Notes: generated by a model not told the origin, from the sequence alone. A stretch of 64,000 nt of DNA from Johnsonella ignava ATCC 51276 (GCF_000235445.1 NZ_JH378837.1:1-64000), one strand, 5' to 3'; shown: positions 49,896 to 60,362, numbered from the stretch's first letter. Translations and numbers: made by a program.

Positions 49896-52800
49896 ATGAA
49901 AAATAAAATATTTAATAGATTTTTATGTATAATATTATGCTGTATTATGATTATGATGCCGATTACAGCAGTATTAAATGAGATAACAGTATATGCACAG
50001 GACATGGATGCTATGTTTATGCTTCAAGATGAGAACGGGCAGATGGTTAGCGACAATATTGATTTTATAATACAGGATTCATCAGGTATAAAAAGAGAAA
50101 TTTATTCTGTAAACAGCATGCTGAATGTAAAGCTTACTGTTGAACAAAAATATATTCTTAGCCTTAAAAGCGATCAGGATTATACTATGGAACCACTGGA
50201 ATTTATATTTGGTGAAGAAGGTCCGTATAAAGAAGATTATAAAGAAGAAATCATTACCAGTATAATTCTGAAGCATAATATTAATAAAGATGAAGAAAAT
50301 ACAGGTATAGGTCTTGAAAGTATTGTTATAAGAACCTATAAGGGAACGGAAATACTTAAAAATTCTGCTTTCAGACTTTTTAGGCTTGACTCAAATATTC
50401 CAAATGTAATTAAAAGTGATAAAACGGATGATGAGGGCAGGTACGAACTTAAAGACTTTGAACCTGAAACCGAATATATAATAGGGATGGAGAATAACAG
50501 TTTAAAATTTGATAAAGACAGGGTTAAATTTAAGACTGATAAAAATTCAAAGGTAGTAAGTATAAATGGAAAGGCGGTTTCAGGAGAAGAGGATTCCGAA
50601 ATTAAATTTACAGGATATCCAAAAAATTCGGACAGTTTAAAAACTAAGGAAGTAAAATTTAGAGTAGTTGATATGGAAAGCGGGGAACCTGTGGAAGGTG
50701 TGGAACTTACTGCAAATGTTTTGACACCTAAATTAAGTTCATATAAAAATGTCAAATCGGATCAGGAAGGTTATGCAGTATTTAAGCTTGAAGGGCAGGA
50801 AGGCGGAAAGAGCTATACTTTATGCGTATCAAAAAATGCACAGTTTATGTGGAAATTTGAGCCTGACCAGATTACAATATATGTTGATGAAGCCGGAAAT
50901 GTAAAAATTGAAGGCGATGTAGAGCCTGTTTTTAGAGTGAAAAAGGAGGATAGAACTTATTTAATAGAAGCATTGAAGGATAAAATAAAATCTGCCGAAA
51001 AATATATAGCTGAAAATGAATTTACAGATATCTCAAAGCTTAATGAGCTTAAGGCTGTAATAAAATCTGCTAAGGAAGAGCTTGCAAAGCCGGAAACTAT
51101 ACCTTATTACGTTGAAGGATTTATAAAATCTATAGATGAGTCAATAGAGAGATTATCACATTATAAAAAAGAGGCTAATAAACCAAAGACATCAATATTA
51201 ACGGCGGATGCGGATAAGGTTGAGCTTCCTTCTGAAGGTGGAAGTATTACGATTACTCTTATGACAATGGGTAAGCCTGATAAAAATCTTATAAGGATGA
51301 GGGCGGAAGTATCAGGAAAAGAGGAAACTGTTTCTGATTTTAATGTTTCAGGAGATAAAGCTAAAAAGACGGTTACATTTACAATACCTGCAAACAATTC
51401 AAATAAAGAAAAAAATTATATTTTAAGATTTAATTCTACAGGTTCGCAGGAAGTATTTCAGCATGAACCGACAGTTAATATAAAAGTGGCAGCAGGCAAT
51501 ATACAAGAACCTGGAAATATAGAGAGTATAAGAGTTTCTAAACCGGAACTTTCGCTTGAAGGAGGAGAAACAAGTATTACCGTAAAGGGTACAAATTTAA
51601 AAAATGGGACTCTTGGAATTAAAGTATATAAAATTGAAGGAAATGATAAAATTGAGCAGCCTGATATATCATCAGGGTGTGAATTTAACGGTAATGACCG
51701 TGTGCAGACGGCATATATTACATTTCCTCCTGTTGCAAAAGCAACAAAATACCTTATTCAAGCGGGATTTGACGGTAATATGACACATGAGGCTGAAATT
51801 ACTGTTGGAAATAAAATAAGCAATGAGACAACTGTTATAAATCCGTCAAATGTGTATATTGATAAGAGCGGCAGCATAATAACATTACTATTTGATGAAG
51901 ATATTTTTCCGGTAAACGGACTTGAACAGTTAAAAGCTGCGGTAAGCATTGCGGTTGACGGAAATGATTATAAAGTTCTTGAGTCTGAAGATAAAGTTGA
52001 AATAAATAAAAATAAAATCATTATAAATTTAAATAAAAAAATTGATGTAGGCAGTAATTCAAAAATAAAATTTAATGAAAGGGCTATAAAGGATAAACTT
52101 GAGAGGGATAATAAACTATTTGAATTTATTATTAACAAGAATAATCCTGTAGTCGAAAAAGCAGAGTTTATAGAGGGTGAAACTTTAGGCTATAACGGAG
52201 GTAATGTTAAAATAAGACTTTCAGGTACAGATCTGATAGGCAGCGGAGCTTATGCAACCAAGGTTAAGGTTATAAAAAATGAAAAACTGCATAATAAAAG
52301 TGATGACATAGCTGCACAGGTAGAGACAATAAGCACTATGGAGCAGATTATAAGCTTTGAACTTCCTCAAAATGATACAGCCCGTGTACAAAATTATACA
52401 GTGCAGGTTTCACTTGATGGAGGCAGAACTTATAAATCAGATTTAGGTTTAAATATATATGACAGGACCAAACGTCTTGTATGTGCGGTTTTACCCCAAA
52501 ATGCAGATCCTTTAAAGCCTGCACTCGGATTTATGTCTATACAGTCATATGGAACGTCAGGAGGCGGAAGTGATGTGCCTGATATTACACATACAAATAC
52601 ACCTGTCGGACAGGAGAGTAAAAAAACTTTTGTATATGTATATGGTACAAATCTTGACAGTAAGCTTACTAAAGTAAAAATAGTCGATAAAAACAATATT
52701 GAATGGACACCTCTTAATGAAGCAGGTTCTGACAGTTTTAACCAGTTTATAATGATTGGTTTTAATCATACCGGAATTGACGGAAACGGGAATAATCAGA

Positions 52801-53798
52801 TGCTTGAAATTATATGCCCGAATAATATTGCAGGTGATAATACATTTAAATATCTTATAGCAGTTGACGGTAAAAATTTTGATACTGAGGTCTATGTTAC
52901 GGCTACAGTTATAGATGATAAATCAGGACTTAAAAATAAACTTACAGAGGATAAAATTAAAAATATAAAAATAAATTATATTGATGAGTCAGGAAAAACT
53001 CTGATGCCGGAAAGATATGTAAAGGGCTATGAATGGGCAAAAGTACTTGCATTTAATATTAAACCTGAAAATATAGAGGGTTATAAATGGGTGAAATATA
53101 CTGTAGGAAAAAATAATAAAAGCCGGACAGTATGGACTGAACAAGAAAATCTAAGCGAATATGATGGTCTGTACCTTAGAGATGCGGATGAAATTAATTT
53201 TATATATAAAAGCGAAGGTTTAAAGCCTGAAAATAAAAATCCTAATCAAGGCAATACTGATAATAATCAGAATTTAAAACCTCAAAAGGAAGCGGAAACT
53301 GAAATAAACCCCGGAGCTAATCATGGAAATGAGATAAAACCTGAAAACCAAATAAACCCCGGAGCTAATCAGGGAAGCGAGATAAAACCTGAAACTGAAA
53401 AGAAACCTGAAAATAAATCTAACAGCGATAATAAAATTTCTGAGAATAATAAAAAAACATATAGCGGTTCATCGGGAAGATCTTCTTCAGGTTCTTCATC
53501 ACTGGTTATTAGATCAGCAAAAAGACCTGATAAAAATAATAAAGGAAGCTGGATAAAAGATGGAAAGGGCTGGTGGTATAAATTTGAGGACGGTTCATGG
53601 CCGGCAGAAAGATGGGTTCAGATTGAATACGCAGGCAAGCTGAATTGGTATTATTTCAACACCCAGGGATATATGGCTGTTGGCTGGATAAACTCGAATA
53701 ATAACTGGTACTTCCTTGATAATTCAGGTGCAATGCTTTCAGATACTGTAACTCCGGACGGATACAGAGTGGATTCAAATGGAGCGTGGACAAGGTAA
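49896..53798 (+). CDS. Large surface protein with wall-binding repeats
   Basis: A 1300-aa secreted protein: signal peptide (about 1-34, VYAQ), SpaA/Cna-B-like domains (YKGTEILKNSAFRLFRLD; KFRVVDMESGEPVEGVELTA), helical stretch (about 350-425), IPT/Ig-like modules (SKPELSLEGGETSITVKGTN and further copies), a MucBP-like module (KINYIDESGKTLMPERYVKG), a Pro/Asn/Lys-rich region with EINPGANHGNEIKP repeats, a Ser/Gly stretch, and C-terminal choline-binding-like repeats (GWWYKFEDGSWPAERWVQ, NSNNNWYFLDNSGAM). It is attached non-covalently to the wall. It is probably an adhesin or scaffold. It shares the repeat module with the IdeS-like protease. AAGGAGC precedes the ATG. Confidence 0.85.
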   Translation: MKNKIFNRFLCIILCCIMIMMPITAVLNEITVYAQDMDAMFMLQDENGQMVSDNIDFIIQDSSGIKREIYSVNSMLNVKLTVEQKYILSLKSDQDYTMEPLEFIFGEEGPYKEDYKEEIITSIILKHNINKDEENTGIGLESIVIRTYKGTEILKNSAFRLFRLDSNIPNVIKSDKTDDEGRYELKDFEPETEYIIGMENNSLKFDKDRVKFKTDKNSKVVSINGKAVSGEEDSEIKFTGYPKNSDSLKTKEVKFRVVDMESGEPVEGVELTANVLTPKLSSYKNVKSDQEGYAVFKLEGQEGGKSYTLCVSKNAQFMWKFEPDQITIYVDEAGNVKIEGDVEPVFRVKKEDRTYLIEALKDKIKSAEKYIAENEFTDISKLNELKAVIKSAKEELAKPETIPYYVEGFIKSIDESIERLSHYKKEANKPKTSILTADADKVELPSEGGSITITLMTMGKPDKNLIRMRAEVSGKEETVSDFNVSGDKAKKTVTFTIPANNSNKEKNYILRFNSTGSQEVFQHEPTVNIKVAAGNIQEPGNIESIRVSKPELSLEGGETSITVKGTNLKNGTLGIKVYKIEGNDKIEQPDISSGCEFNGNDRVQTAYITFPPVAKATKYLIQAGFDGNMTHEAEITVGNKISNETTVINPSNVYIDKSGSIITLLFDEDIFPVNGLEQLKAAVSIAVDGNDYKVLESEDKVEINKNKIIINLNKKIDVGSNSKIKFNERAIKDKLERDNKLFEFIINKNNPVVEKAEFIEGETLGYNGGNVKIRLSGTDLIGSGAYATKVKVIKNEKLHNKSDDIAAQVETISTMEQIISFELPQNDTARVQNYTVQVSLDGGRTYKSDLGLNIYDRTKRLVCAVLPQNADPLKPALGFMSIQSYGTSGGGSDVPDITHTNTPVGQESKKTFVYVYGTNLDSKLTKVKIVDKNNIEWTPLNEAGSDSFNQFIMIGFNHTGIDGNGNNQMLEIICPNNIAGDNTFKYLIAVDGKNFDTEVYVTATVIDDKSGLKNKLTEDKIKNIKINYIDESGKTLMPERYVKGYEWAKVLAFNIKPENIEGYKWVKYTVGKNNKSRTVWTEQENLSEYDGLYLRDADEINFIYKSEGLKPENKNPNQGNTDNNQNLKPQKEAETEINPGANHGNEIKPENQINPGANQGSEIKPETEKKPENKSNSDNKISENNKKTYSGSSGRSSSGSSSLVIRSAKRPDKNNKGSWIKDGKGWWYKFEDGSWPAERWVQIEYAGKLNWYYFNTQGYMAVGWINSNNNWYFLDNSGAMLSDTVTPDGYRVDSNGAWTR

Positions 53799-53897
53799 CA
53801 TATAGCTTATATTTCCATGAGAGATGTATGTTTTGTATCTTCCTTATGTTCAGTATGTTATAGAGAAAGCGTATAAAATTATATTTATAATACATAT

Positions 53898-53942
53898 AAA
53901 ATATCCTCCTTACCGGTTTGTCCGATAAAGAGGGTATTTTTA
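53898..53942. terminator. Terminator after the surface protein gene
   Basis: ATATCCTC (53901-53908) pairs with GAGGGTAT (53930-53937, one G-T), with an inner TTA-CGG/CCG-TAA helix, followed by TTTTTATAT. It lies between the surface gene and the convergent SsuA-like gene and could serve the plus strand. Confidence 0.7.
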
Positions 53943-54033
53943 TATGTTGTTAAACAGAAAGTTTTTATAACTGCAAATAGTGAGTCAAATTTAGCAGGGT
54001 TTTTTATACATGCTCCATGCTCAAGTTCTACAT

Positions 54034-55161
54034 TTATTTCTGGAGCAGCGGATCCCATATTTTGGCAAGTGCCTGATCGGTATCTATACTTGAATCAAGT
54101 ATACCGAATTCTTTGTAGTCATTTATAATATTTTTAAGTGTTGTTTGTGTATCCTCATCAGAGATTTTAAAGTTATAGGTATTTGCTATTTCAAGAACAA
54201 GCTTACGATCACCTGATGCCCAATTATTTTCAAGCATTAAGTCTACAAATTCTTCCTTATTATCCTCGATCCAGTTGCTTGCATTTTGATGTGCTCTTGT
54301 AAGTTTCTTTGCAGTTATAGGATTTTTTTCAAGGAAATTTGAATTAATAGCATGTATACAGCAGGGCTCATGCTCAAAATCTTTGTCAAAGGTAAGGGAA
54401 CGTATTATTTTAATAGTGTCGTTATCTACAAATTTCTTAGCAAACTGGTCATTTAAAATGGCAGCCTGAACCTCATTATTCAGCATCGCCTGAACTACGG
54501 CATCACTTGTTACAGCCTTAAAATTGACATCTTTAGGATTTATATCATCATGGTTTAAAAATCTTAGTGCTATATTATGATCCGAGTTTCCTATACCGTC
54601 AGGCAGACCTACGGTTTTTCCTTTAAGATCCGAGGTTTTTTCTATTGAAGAGTCGGCAAGTACATAAAGTGATTTGCATCCTGTATGGCAGCCGGTGGTA
54701 AATGTTGCATTTACACCGTTTACGGCAGGCACTAAAAATGAAGCTATATGATCTCCTGTAACATCTACTTGTCCGGTTCCTATAGCATCCTGCTGGCTAT
54801 TCATATTTACAATTTCAGTTTTAAGACCTTCGGCTTCATAAAATCCCTTTACTTGTGCTATACCGAAAGCGCCTAAGCAAAGACCGCCATTATAGCCTAT
54901 TTTAATTGTCTGACCGTATGCAGGTTCTTTTTTCCATGCTTCTTCCTCCTCAGCACTTGACATTGAGCTTTGAACTACGGCTGATGAATCGCTGTCCGTT
55001 TTATTTGAGCTTTGATTTGAAGCACTGCCGGGGGTATTTGAGGCGGATGAGTTTTGTCCGACCTGGCTCTTACAGCCTGAAAGAGCTGCGGTCAAAAGCA
55101 TCAAGGCTAAAAGTCCTGTACCGCTTTTTGCCTTTAAAAGCTTGCTGTTTGATTTTTTCAT
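54034..55161 (-). CDS. SsuA/NMT1-like ABC transporter substrate-binding lipoprotein
   Basis: A 375-aa lipoprotein (lipobox LSGC, Cys30), a Ser-rich linker and an NMT1/THI5-type solute-binding domain: KIGYNGGLCLGAFGIAQVKG, then VKGFYEAEGLKTEIVN. Unusual cysteines line the domain: GCHTGCKSLY and EPCCIHAIN. The fold serves taurine, alkanesulfonate, nitrate, hydroxymethylpyrimidine and similar ligands; which one cannot be told. It is the last gene of a minus-strand operon after the permease and ATPase, with 168 bases between it and the ATPase. AAAAGGAG precedes the ATG. Confidence 0.85.
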   Translation of the reverse strand: MKKSNSKLLKAKSGTGLLALMLLTAALSGCKSQVGQNSSASNTPGSASNQSSNKTDSDSSAVVQSSMSSAEEEEAWKKEPAYGQTIKIGYNGGLCLGAFGIAQVKGFYEAEGLKTEIVNMNSQQDAIGTGQVDVTGDHIASFLVPAVNGVNATFTTGCHTGCKSLYVLADSSIEKTSDLKGKTVGLPDGIGNSDHNIALRFLNHDDINPKDVNFKAVTSDAVVQAMLNNEVQAAILNDQFAKKFVDNDTIKIIRSLTFDKDFEHEPCCIHAINSNFLEKNPITAKKLTRAHQNASNWIEDNKEEFVDLMLENNWASGDRKLVLEIANTYNFKISDEDTQTTLKNIINDYKEFGILDSSIDTDQALAKIWDPLLQK

Positions 55162-55329
55162 AAAATAAATTCTCCTTTTATAACATATAAATTTTATTTT
55201 GCTGAATTTAGTTTTTAAAATTCAGTTTAAAAGTTAAATTAAATATTTTTTAAAAATTTTAAATTCTGACTGTTAAGTTTAATTTAGTATATTCAGAGAT
55301 TTTTAAGCTATATACTGAATTTTATTTAA

Positions 55330-56091
55330 TTAAACCTTGCTTTTACCGAAATCAAGAGATTCAAGTATATGTATACGGTAGTCAATAAACTGTTTTCCGA
55401 GACGTTGCCTTGGATATTTAAGTTCTATTTTTAGGTCTTCGATAATCCTGCCGGGGCGAGGTGCCATTATTATTACACGATTACCCATATATATGGCTTC
55501 ATCTACATCATGTGTTACCATGATCATCATATTTTTATTTTTATGCCACATAGAAAGCAGCTCATCCTGCATATTCATCCTTGTAAATGCATCAAGTGCT
55601 CCAAGAGGTTCGTCAAGCAGAAAAACTTCAGGCTCATTTATCATAGTCCTTACAAGCGCAACTCTCTGTGCCATGCCACCTGAAAGCTGGTGAGGGTATG
55701 CATTTTTAAATTCATATAATCCTGCAAGCTTAAGCATGTATTCTGTTTTTTCTTCAAGTTCTTGAGTTTTATGACGCATTCTCAGACCGAAATTTATATT
55801 TTTTTCAACTGTAAGCCAAGGAAAAAGTGTAGGTTTTTGAAATGCCATACCTCTTTCAGAACCTGTTGTTTTTATTTCATTGCCGTTTAATGATATACTT
55901 CCGGTAGTTGGCTGTATAAGTCCCGCTATAAGTCTTAATATAGTTGATTTTCCACATCCGCTGGGACCTACTATACTTATAAATTCACCGGTATTTACAG
56001 TAAGGTCGATATTACCAAGTGCATGTGTTATACCGCTTTCATCATATGTACCTGCAAAACTTTTAGATATATTTTTAAGTAAAAGACTCAT
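55330..56091 (-). CDS. SsuB/TauB-like ABC transporter ATP-binding protein
   Basis: A 253-aa ATPase with Walker A GPSGCGKSTILRLIAGL, Q-loop FQKPTLFPWLTVEKN, signature LSGGMAQRVALVRTM, Walker B VFLLDEPLGALDAFT and switch MVTHDVDEAIYMG. This is the typical profile of nitrate/sulfonate/bicarbonate importer ATPases. Its ATG overlaps the permease stop by one base, so translation is coupled. It lies between the permease upstream and the binding protein downstream. Confidence 0.9.
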   Translation of the reverse strand: MSLLLKNISKSFAGTYDESGITHALGNIDLTVNTGEFISIVGPSGCGKSTILRLIAGLIQPTTGSISLNGNEIKTTGSERGMAFQKPTLFPWLTVEKNINFGLRMRHKTQELEEKTEYMLKLAGLYEFKNAYPHQLSGGMAQRVALVRTMINEPEVFLLDEPLGALDAFTRMNMQDELLSMWHKNKNMMIMVTHDVDEAIYMGNRVIIMAPRPGRIIEDLKIELKYPRQRLGKQFIDYRIHILESLDFGKSKV

Positions 56092-57119
56092 TACTGAACT
56101 ATTCCCTCCTGCCAGCGTAGCACTCTTTTTCTAATAAGGTTCATGATGTAATTAACAAGCACGAAAATAATACATATTATAACTATTGCCGCATACATCT
56201 TTGCATATTGTGCCCAACTTTTCTGCCAGGTTATATACCATCCAAGTCCTGATTCGACACCTATCATTTCTGCTACCAGAAGTGCAGTACATGCACTGCT
56301 CATTGCCTGCATGAGTCCCTGAAATATATTGGGTACGGCAGATGGTACTGCTATATGCAGTATAAGCTGCCTGCCGCCTGCCCCTAGCGTTTTTGCGGCA
56401 TCATAATATGCATTATCTATATTTCTGATACCTGTAATTGTGGCAAGAGTAACGGCGAACCAGACTCCGAGTGCTATTATAAATACACTTCCTTTAAAAA
56501 GTGAGGTTGCAAGTACCATTACTATAGGTATCCATGTAGTTGAGGGTATGGCACCAAAAAGCTTCATAAAAGGCTCTATCCAGTAATTTATCTTTTTGCT
56601 GTAACCGCATGCAATCCCGGTGATTATGCCAATGACCGCTCCTGTAATATACCCTGTAAATAAAAGAATAAGTGAATTTTTTATACAGTCAAGAAGGTAA
56701 CTTCTGTCGTTTATAATTGCATTTAATATCTGATCAACCCATGGGAAGTAGGGAAGCATAAGTGTTGAGCTTTTAAGGGTCAACAGATCATACAGCATAA
56801 GCAGCACAAAAACCAGAGTATAAAAAGGTGCTTTGTATAAAAGTATGTAAAACAGCTGTTTATTAAAAAATGAGCCTGCGAAGCCCAGTAGTGCAAGTGA
56901 AGTCAGTACGGATAAAAAATATACATATGTGTAGCTTGCATAGTTGTTTTTATAGTTTGGTACATACATATATTCAAGCAGGGCGATTATTCCTGATAAT
57001 ACGGGAAGCAGGCATATAAATCTGTCAAGCAGAAGCTCTGTTTTTGTTTTTGACCGGTTTTCAAGCTCAAAAAGTTCCTGTCTGGTTAAGGCATGGTGTT
57101 TGCTTTTATCATCTGCCAT
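56091..57119 (-). CDS. SsuC-like ABC transporter permease
   Basis: A 342-aa permease with about eight helices: a charged N-tail, two or three extra N-terminal helices (about 32-50, 62-82 and 94-112), then the BPD_transp_1 core with EAA loop DAAKTLGAGGRQLILHIAV-PSA (about residues 238-258) and SACTALLVAEMIGVESGLGW. First gene of the minus-strand importer operon. It probably imports a sulfonate, nitrogen compound or thiamine precursor; sequence does not decide. Confidence 0.88.
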   Translation of the reverse strand: MADDKSKHHALTRQELFELENRSKTKTELLLDRFICLLPVLSGIIALLEYMYVPNYKNNYASYTYVYFLSVLTSLALLGFAGSFFNKQLFYILLYKAPFYTLVFVLLMLYDLLTLKSSTLMLPYFPWVDQILNAIINDRSYLLDCIKNSLILLFTGYITGAVIGIITGIACGYSKKINYWIEPFMKLFGAIPSTTWIPIVMVLATSLFKGSVFIIALGVWFAVTLATITGIRNIDNAYYDAAKTLGAGGRQLILHIAVPSAVPNIFQGLMQAMSSACTALLVAEMIGVESGLGWYITWQKSWAQYAKMYAAIVIICIIFVLVNYIMNLIRKRVLRWQEGIVQ

Positions 57120-57555
57120 TTATATTTATTTTCCTTTATATTTATAGTAGTAGTTTTCCATAGACCCTCTCCAAGGTCTTTATATATACTGAGTCATAGT
57201 TGATTCCATACGGCTTTTCGCAGGTTTTGCTATGATATTTAAGTGATGTTAAAAAGATAAGTATTAAAATGCTTTTTAAAATTCTACTTTAATATTAATA
57301 AATAGTGATAATTTATTAACCATCATAGAGCGTAAACAGTAGGATTAATATATCTTTAAAACATACATTTATATACATCTTTGTGTTTAAAAATATTATA
57401 AAATATTTTTAAACATCAAAATAACACAGTATACTTCAAATAAGTATTATAAAGAAAATTTGAAAATATTGCAATACAGATTTTTAGGAAATATCTACCA
57501 AAAGAATTTAAAATATGATATAATCTTATGTAAGAAATTTAATGGAGGTCAGCTT
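57120..57555. other. Divergent intergenic region between the SsuC-like and ppdK genes
   Basis: It carries the promoters of two divergent operons. About 435 AT-rich bases with a GGAGG site before ppdK at 57543. No ORF or strong hairpin was recognised. An ATG at 57460 in the ppdK frame exists but lacks a ribosome site. Confidence 0.4.
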
Positions 57556-60189
57556 ATGGCAAATAAATGGGTATACTTATTTGAGGAAGGAGATGCGGGA
57601 ATGAGGAACACTCTTGGTGGAAAGGGTGCAAATCTCGCTGAGATGACAAGACTCGGTCTTCCTGTTCCACAGGGCTTCACTATAACAACTCAAGCCTGTA
57701 CTCAATATTATGAAGATGGGCAAAATATCAATGATGAGATTATGGAGCAGATTCTTGACCATATTACAAAGCTTGAAAAAATCACCGGCAAGAAATTTGG
57801 AGATAAGGAAAACCCTCTCCTCGTTTCAGTGCGTTCAGGTGCAAGGGCTTCTATGCCGGGTATGATGGATACTATCTTAAACCTTGGACTTAATGAAGAG
57901 GTTGTCGGTACAATTGCTAAAAAATCAGGCAATCCTCGTTGGGCGTGGGATTGCTATAGAAGATTTATACAGATGTATTCAGACGTTGTTATGGAAGTCG
58001 GAAAGAAGTATTTTGAAGAGCTTATTGACAAAATGAAGGCTCAAAAGGGAGTAACAGAGGATGTAGAGCTTACTGCAGAGGACCTTAAGGAGCTTTCAGA
58101 TCAGTTTAAAGCTGAATATAAGAATAAGATCGGCTCAGATTTCCCCACAGATCCTAAGGAACAGCTTATGGGTGCAGTAAAGGCAGTGTTCCGTTCATGG
58201 GACAATCCAAGGGCAAATGTTTATCGCCGGGATAATGATATCCCTTATTCATGGGGAACCGCAGTAAATGTTCAGATGATGGCATTTGGAAATATGGGCG
58301 ATACATCAGGTACGGGAGTTGCATTTACGAGAGATCCCGCTACCGGTGAAAAACATATAATGGGAGAGTTTCTTTTAAATGCACAGGGTGAGGACGTGGT
58401 TGCAGGTGTGCGTACACCACAGCATATAGATCAGCTTAAAAGCATGATGCCTGAGGTTTATGAACAGTTTCTAAGTATATGCAAAAAGCTTGAGAATCAT
58501 TATAAGGATATGCAGGATATGGAGTTTACCATTGAAGACAGGAAGCTATATATGCTGCAGACCAGAAATGGTAAAAGAACTGCTTTTGCAGCACTTAAGA
58601 TAGCGTGTGATCTTGTTGATGAAGGTATGATCACTGAGGAAAGAGCAGTTTCAATGATAGATCCGAGGAACCTTGATTCACTTCTTCATCCTACATTTGA
58701 TACAAATGTACTTAAAGATATCAAACCTATTGCAAAGGCACTTGCGGCTTCACCTGGTGCGGCAAGCGGTCAGGTAGTATTTACTGCCGAAGATGCAAAA
58801 AAATGGACACTTGAGGGAAAAACAGTTGTACTTGTAAGACTTGAAACTTCACCTGAGGATATTGAAGGAATGAAGGCTGCAAAGGGAATACTTACAGTAC
58901 GTGGAGGTATGACTTCACATGCCGCTGTTGTAGCAAGAGGTATGGGCAAGTGCTGTGTGGCAGGATGTTCTGATATAGCTATGGATGAAGCAAATAAGGT
59001 ATTTAGGCTTGCAGGCAAGGAGTTCCGTGAGGGTGATATAATATCATTTGACGGAACCACCGGAAATATATATGAAGGTGAGATACCGACTGTGGAAGCT
59101 AATATAGTAGGAGAATTTGGGAGGATAATGGGATGGGCTGATAAGTACAGAACACTTAAAGTGCGTACAAATGCCGATACCCCCTATGATGCTGCAAAAG
59201 CAAGGGAGCTTGGTGCTGAGGGCATAGGACTGTGCCGTACCGAGCATATGTTCTTTGAAAGTGGAAGAATTGATGCTTTCCGTGAGATGATATGTTCCGA
59301 TACCGTTGAAGAAAGAGAAACCGCACTTGCAAAGATACTTCCTGTGCAGCAGAAGGATTTTGAAGAGATTTATGAGGCACTTGAGGGAAATCCTGTAACT
59401 ATAAGATTTCTTGATCCTCCTCTTCATGAATTTGTGCCTAGTGATGAGGCGGATATTGAAAAGCTTGCAAAGGCAAAAAATAAAACGGTTTCACAGATTA
59501 AGGATATAATACAGGGTCTTCATGAATTTAACCCGATGATGGGACACAGGGGCTGCCGTCTTACTGTTACTTATCCCGAGATAGCAAAGATGCAGACAGC
59601 AGCAGTAATACGTGCCGCTATAAATGTTAAAAAGGCACATCCTGAATGGAATTTAAAACCTGAGATTATGATTCCACTTATATCTGAGCTTAAAGAGCTT
59701 AAGTTTATTAAAAATATAGTGGTTGAAACTGCAGAGGCTGAGATTAAGGCTGCAGGTACTTCGGTAGAATATGAAGTTGGAACTATGATAGAAATTCCGA
59801 GAGCTTGTTTACTTGCTGATGAGATAGCAAAAGAGGCTGAATTTTTCTGCTTCGGAACCAATGACCTTACACAGATGACATTTGGTTTCTCAAGAGATGA
59901 TGCCGGAAAATTCCTTGATGCATACTATGATACAAAGATTTTTGAAAATGATCCTTTTGTAAAAATAGATCGTGAAGGTGTAGGAAAGCTTATGGAAATG
60001 GCTTGTGAACTTGGAAAGAAAGAAAGACCGAATCTTCATATTGGAATATGCGGCGAACATGGAGGAGATCCTTCATCAGTTGAATTTTGCCATAAAATAG
60101 GTCTTGACTATGTATCATGTTCACCATTTAGAGTACCGATAGCAAGGCTTGCAGCAGCACAGGCAGCTATTGCGGAAAAGAGGAATTAG
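57556..60189 (+). CDS. ppdK: Pyruvate, phosphate dikinase
   Basis: An 877-aa enzyme interconverting pyruvate, ATP and Pi with PEP, AMP and PPi, a major glycolytic/gluconeogenic step in anaerobic clostridia. The three domains are intact: N-terminal ATP grasp (LGGKGANLAEMTRLGLPVPQ; VSVRSGARASMPGMMDTILN), the central phosphohistidine domain with the catalytic His in GGMTSHAAVVARG (near residue 455), and the C-terminal PEP/pyruvate barrel with GTNDLTQMTFGFSRDD and ICGEHGGDPSS (Cys near residue 831). ATG 57556 is preferred: GGAGG lies 8 bases upstream and MANKWVYLFEEG is the usual start. A mobile element begins shortly after its stop. Confidence 0.97.
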   Translation: MANKWVYLFEEGDAGMRNTLGGKGANLAEMTRLGLPVPQGFTITTQACTQYYEDGQNINDEIMEQILDHITKLEKITGKKFGDKENPLLVSVRSGARASMPGMMDTILNLGLNEEVVGTIAKKSGNPRWAWDCYRRFIQMYSDVVMEVGKKYFEELIDKMKAQKGVTEDVELTAEDLKELSDQFKAEYKNKIGSDFPTDPKEQLMGAVKAVFRSWDNPRANVYRRDNDIPYSWGTAVNVQMMAFGNMGDTSGTGVAFTRDPATGEKHIMGEFLLNAQGEDVVAGVRTPQHIDQLKSMMPEVYEQFLSICKKLENHYKDMQDMEFTIEDRKLYMLQTRNGKRTAFAALKIACDLVDEGMITEERAVSMIDPRNLDSLLHPTFDTNVLKDIKPIAKALAASPGAASGQVVFTAEDAKKWTLEGKTVVLVRLETSPEDIEGMKAAKGILTVRGGMTSHAAVVARGMGKCCVAGCSDIAMDEANKVFRLAGKEFREGDIISFDGTTGNIYEGEIPTVEANIVGEFGRIMGWADKYRTLKVRTNADTPYDAAKARELGAEGIGLCRTEHMFFESGRIDAFREMICSDTVEERETALAKILPVQQKDFEEIYEALEGNPVTIRFLDPPLHEFVPSDEADIEKLAKAKNKTVSQIKDIIQGLHEFNPMMGHRGCRLTVTYPEIAKMQTAAVIRAAINVKKAHPEWNLKPEIMIPLISELKELKFIKNIVVETAEAEIKAAGTSVEYEVGTMIEIPRACLLADEIAKEAEFFCFGTNDLTQMTFGFSRDDAGKFLDAYYDTKIFENDPFVKIDREGVGKLMEMACELGKKERPNLHIGICGEHGGDPSSVEFCHKIGLDYVSCSPFRVPIARLAAAQAAIAEKRN

Positions 60190-60220
60190 GCAGCAATATA
60201 TTTATTTTTGCAGCTTAACG

Positions 60221-60316
60221 GTGAGGCGAGCGGATGTGCAGGCATTTATGGCTGAGCATCCCGAGTACACAAAGGCGAACAGATTTAAAGATATTGAAGT
60301 AAAAGTCTATATATAA
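60221..60316 (+). pseudogene. C-terminal protein fragment at the ICE boundary
   Basis: An open frame reads VRRADVQAFMAEHPEYTKAN then RFKDIEVKVYI and stops, with no ribosome site. It looks like the C-terminal tail of a mobile-element protein and marks old recombination beside ppdK. I do not recognise the parent family with certainty. Confidence 0.5.
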
Positions 60317-60325
60317 AGTTCTGCG

Positions 60326-60355
60326 AGGGAAAGCATTTATTGCTTTCCCTTGTTT
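60326..60355 (+). terminator. Rho-independent terminator at the ppdK/ICE junction
   Basis: AGGGAAAGCA (60326-60335) pairs with TGCTTTCCCT (60341-60350), followed by TTGTTT. Confidence 0.85.
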
Positions 60356-60362
60356 AATGTTT

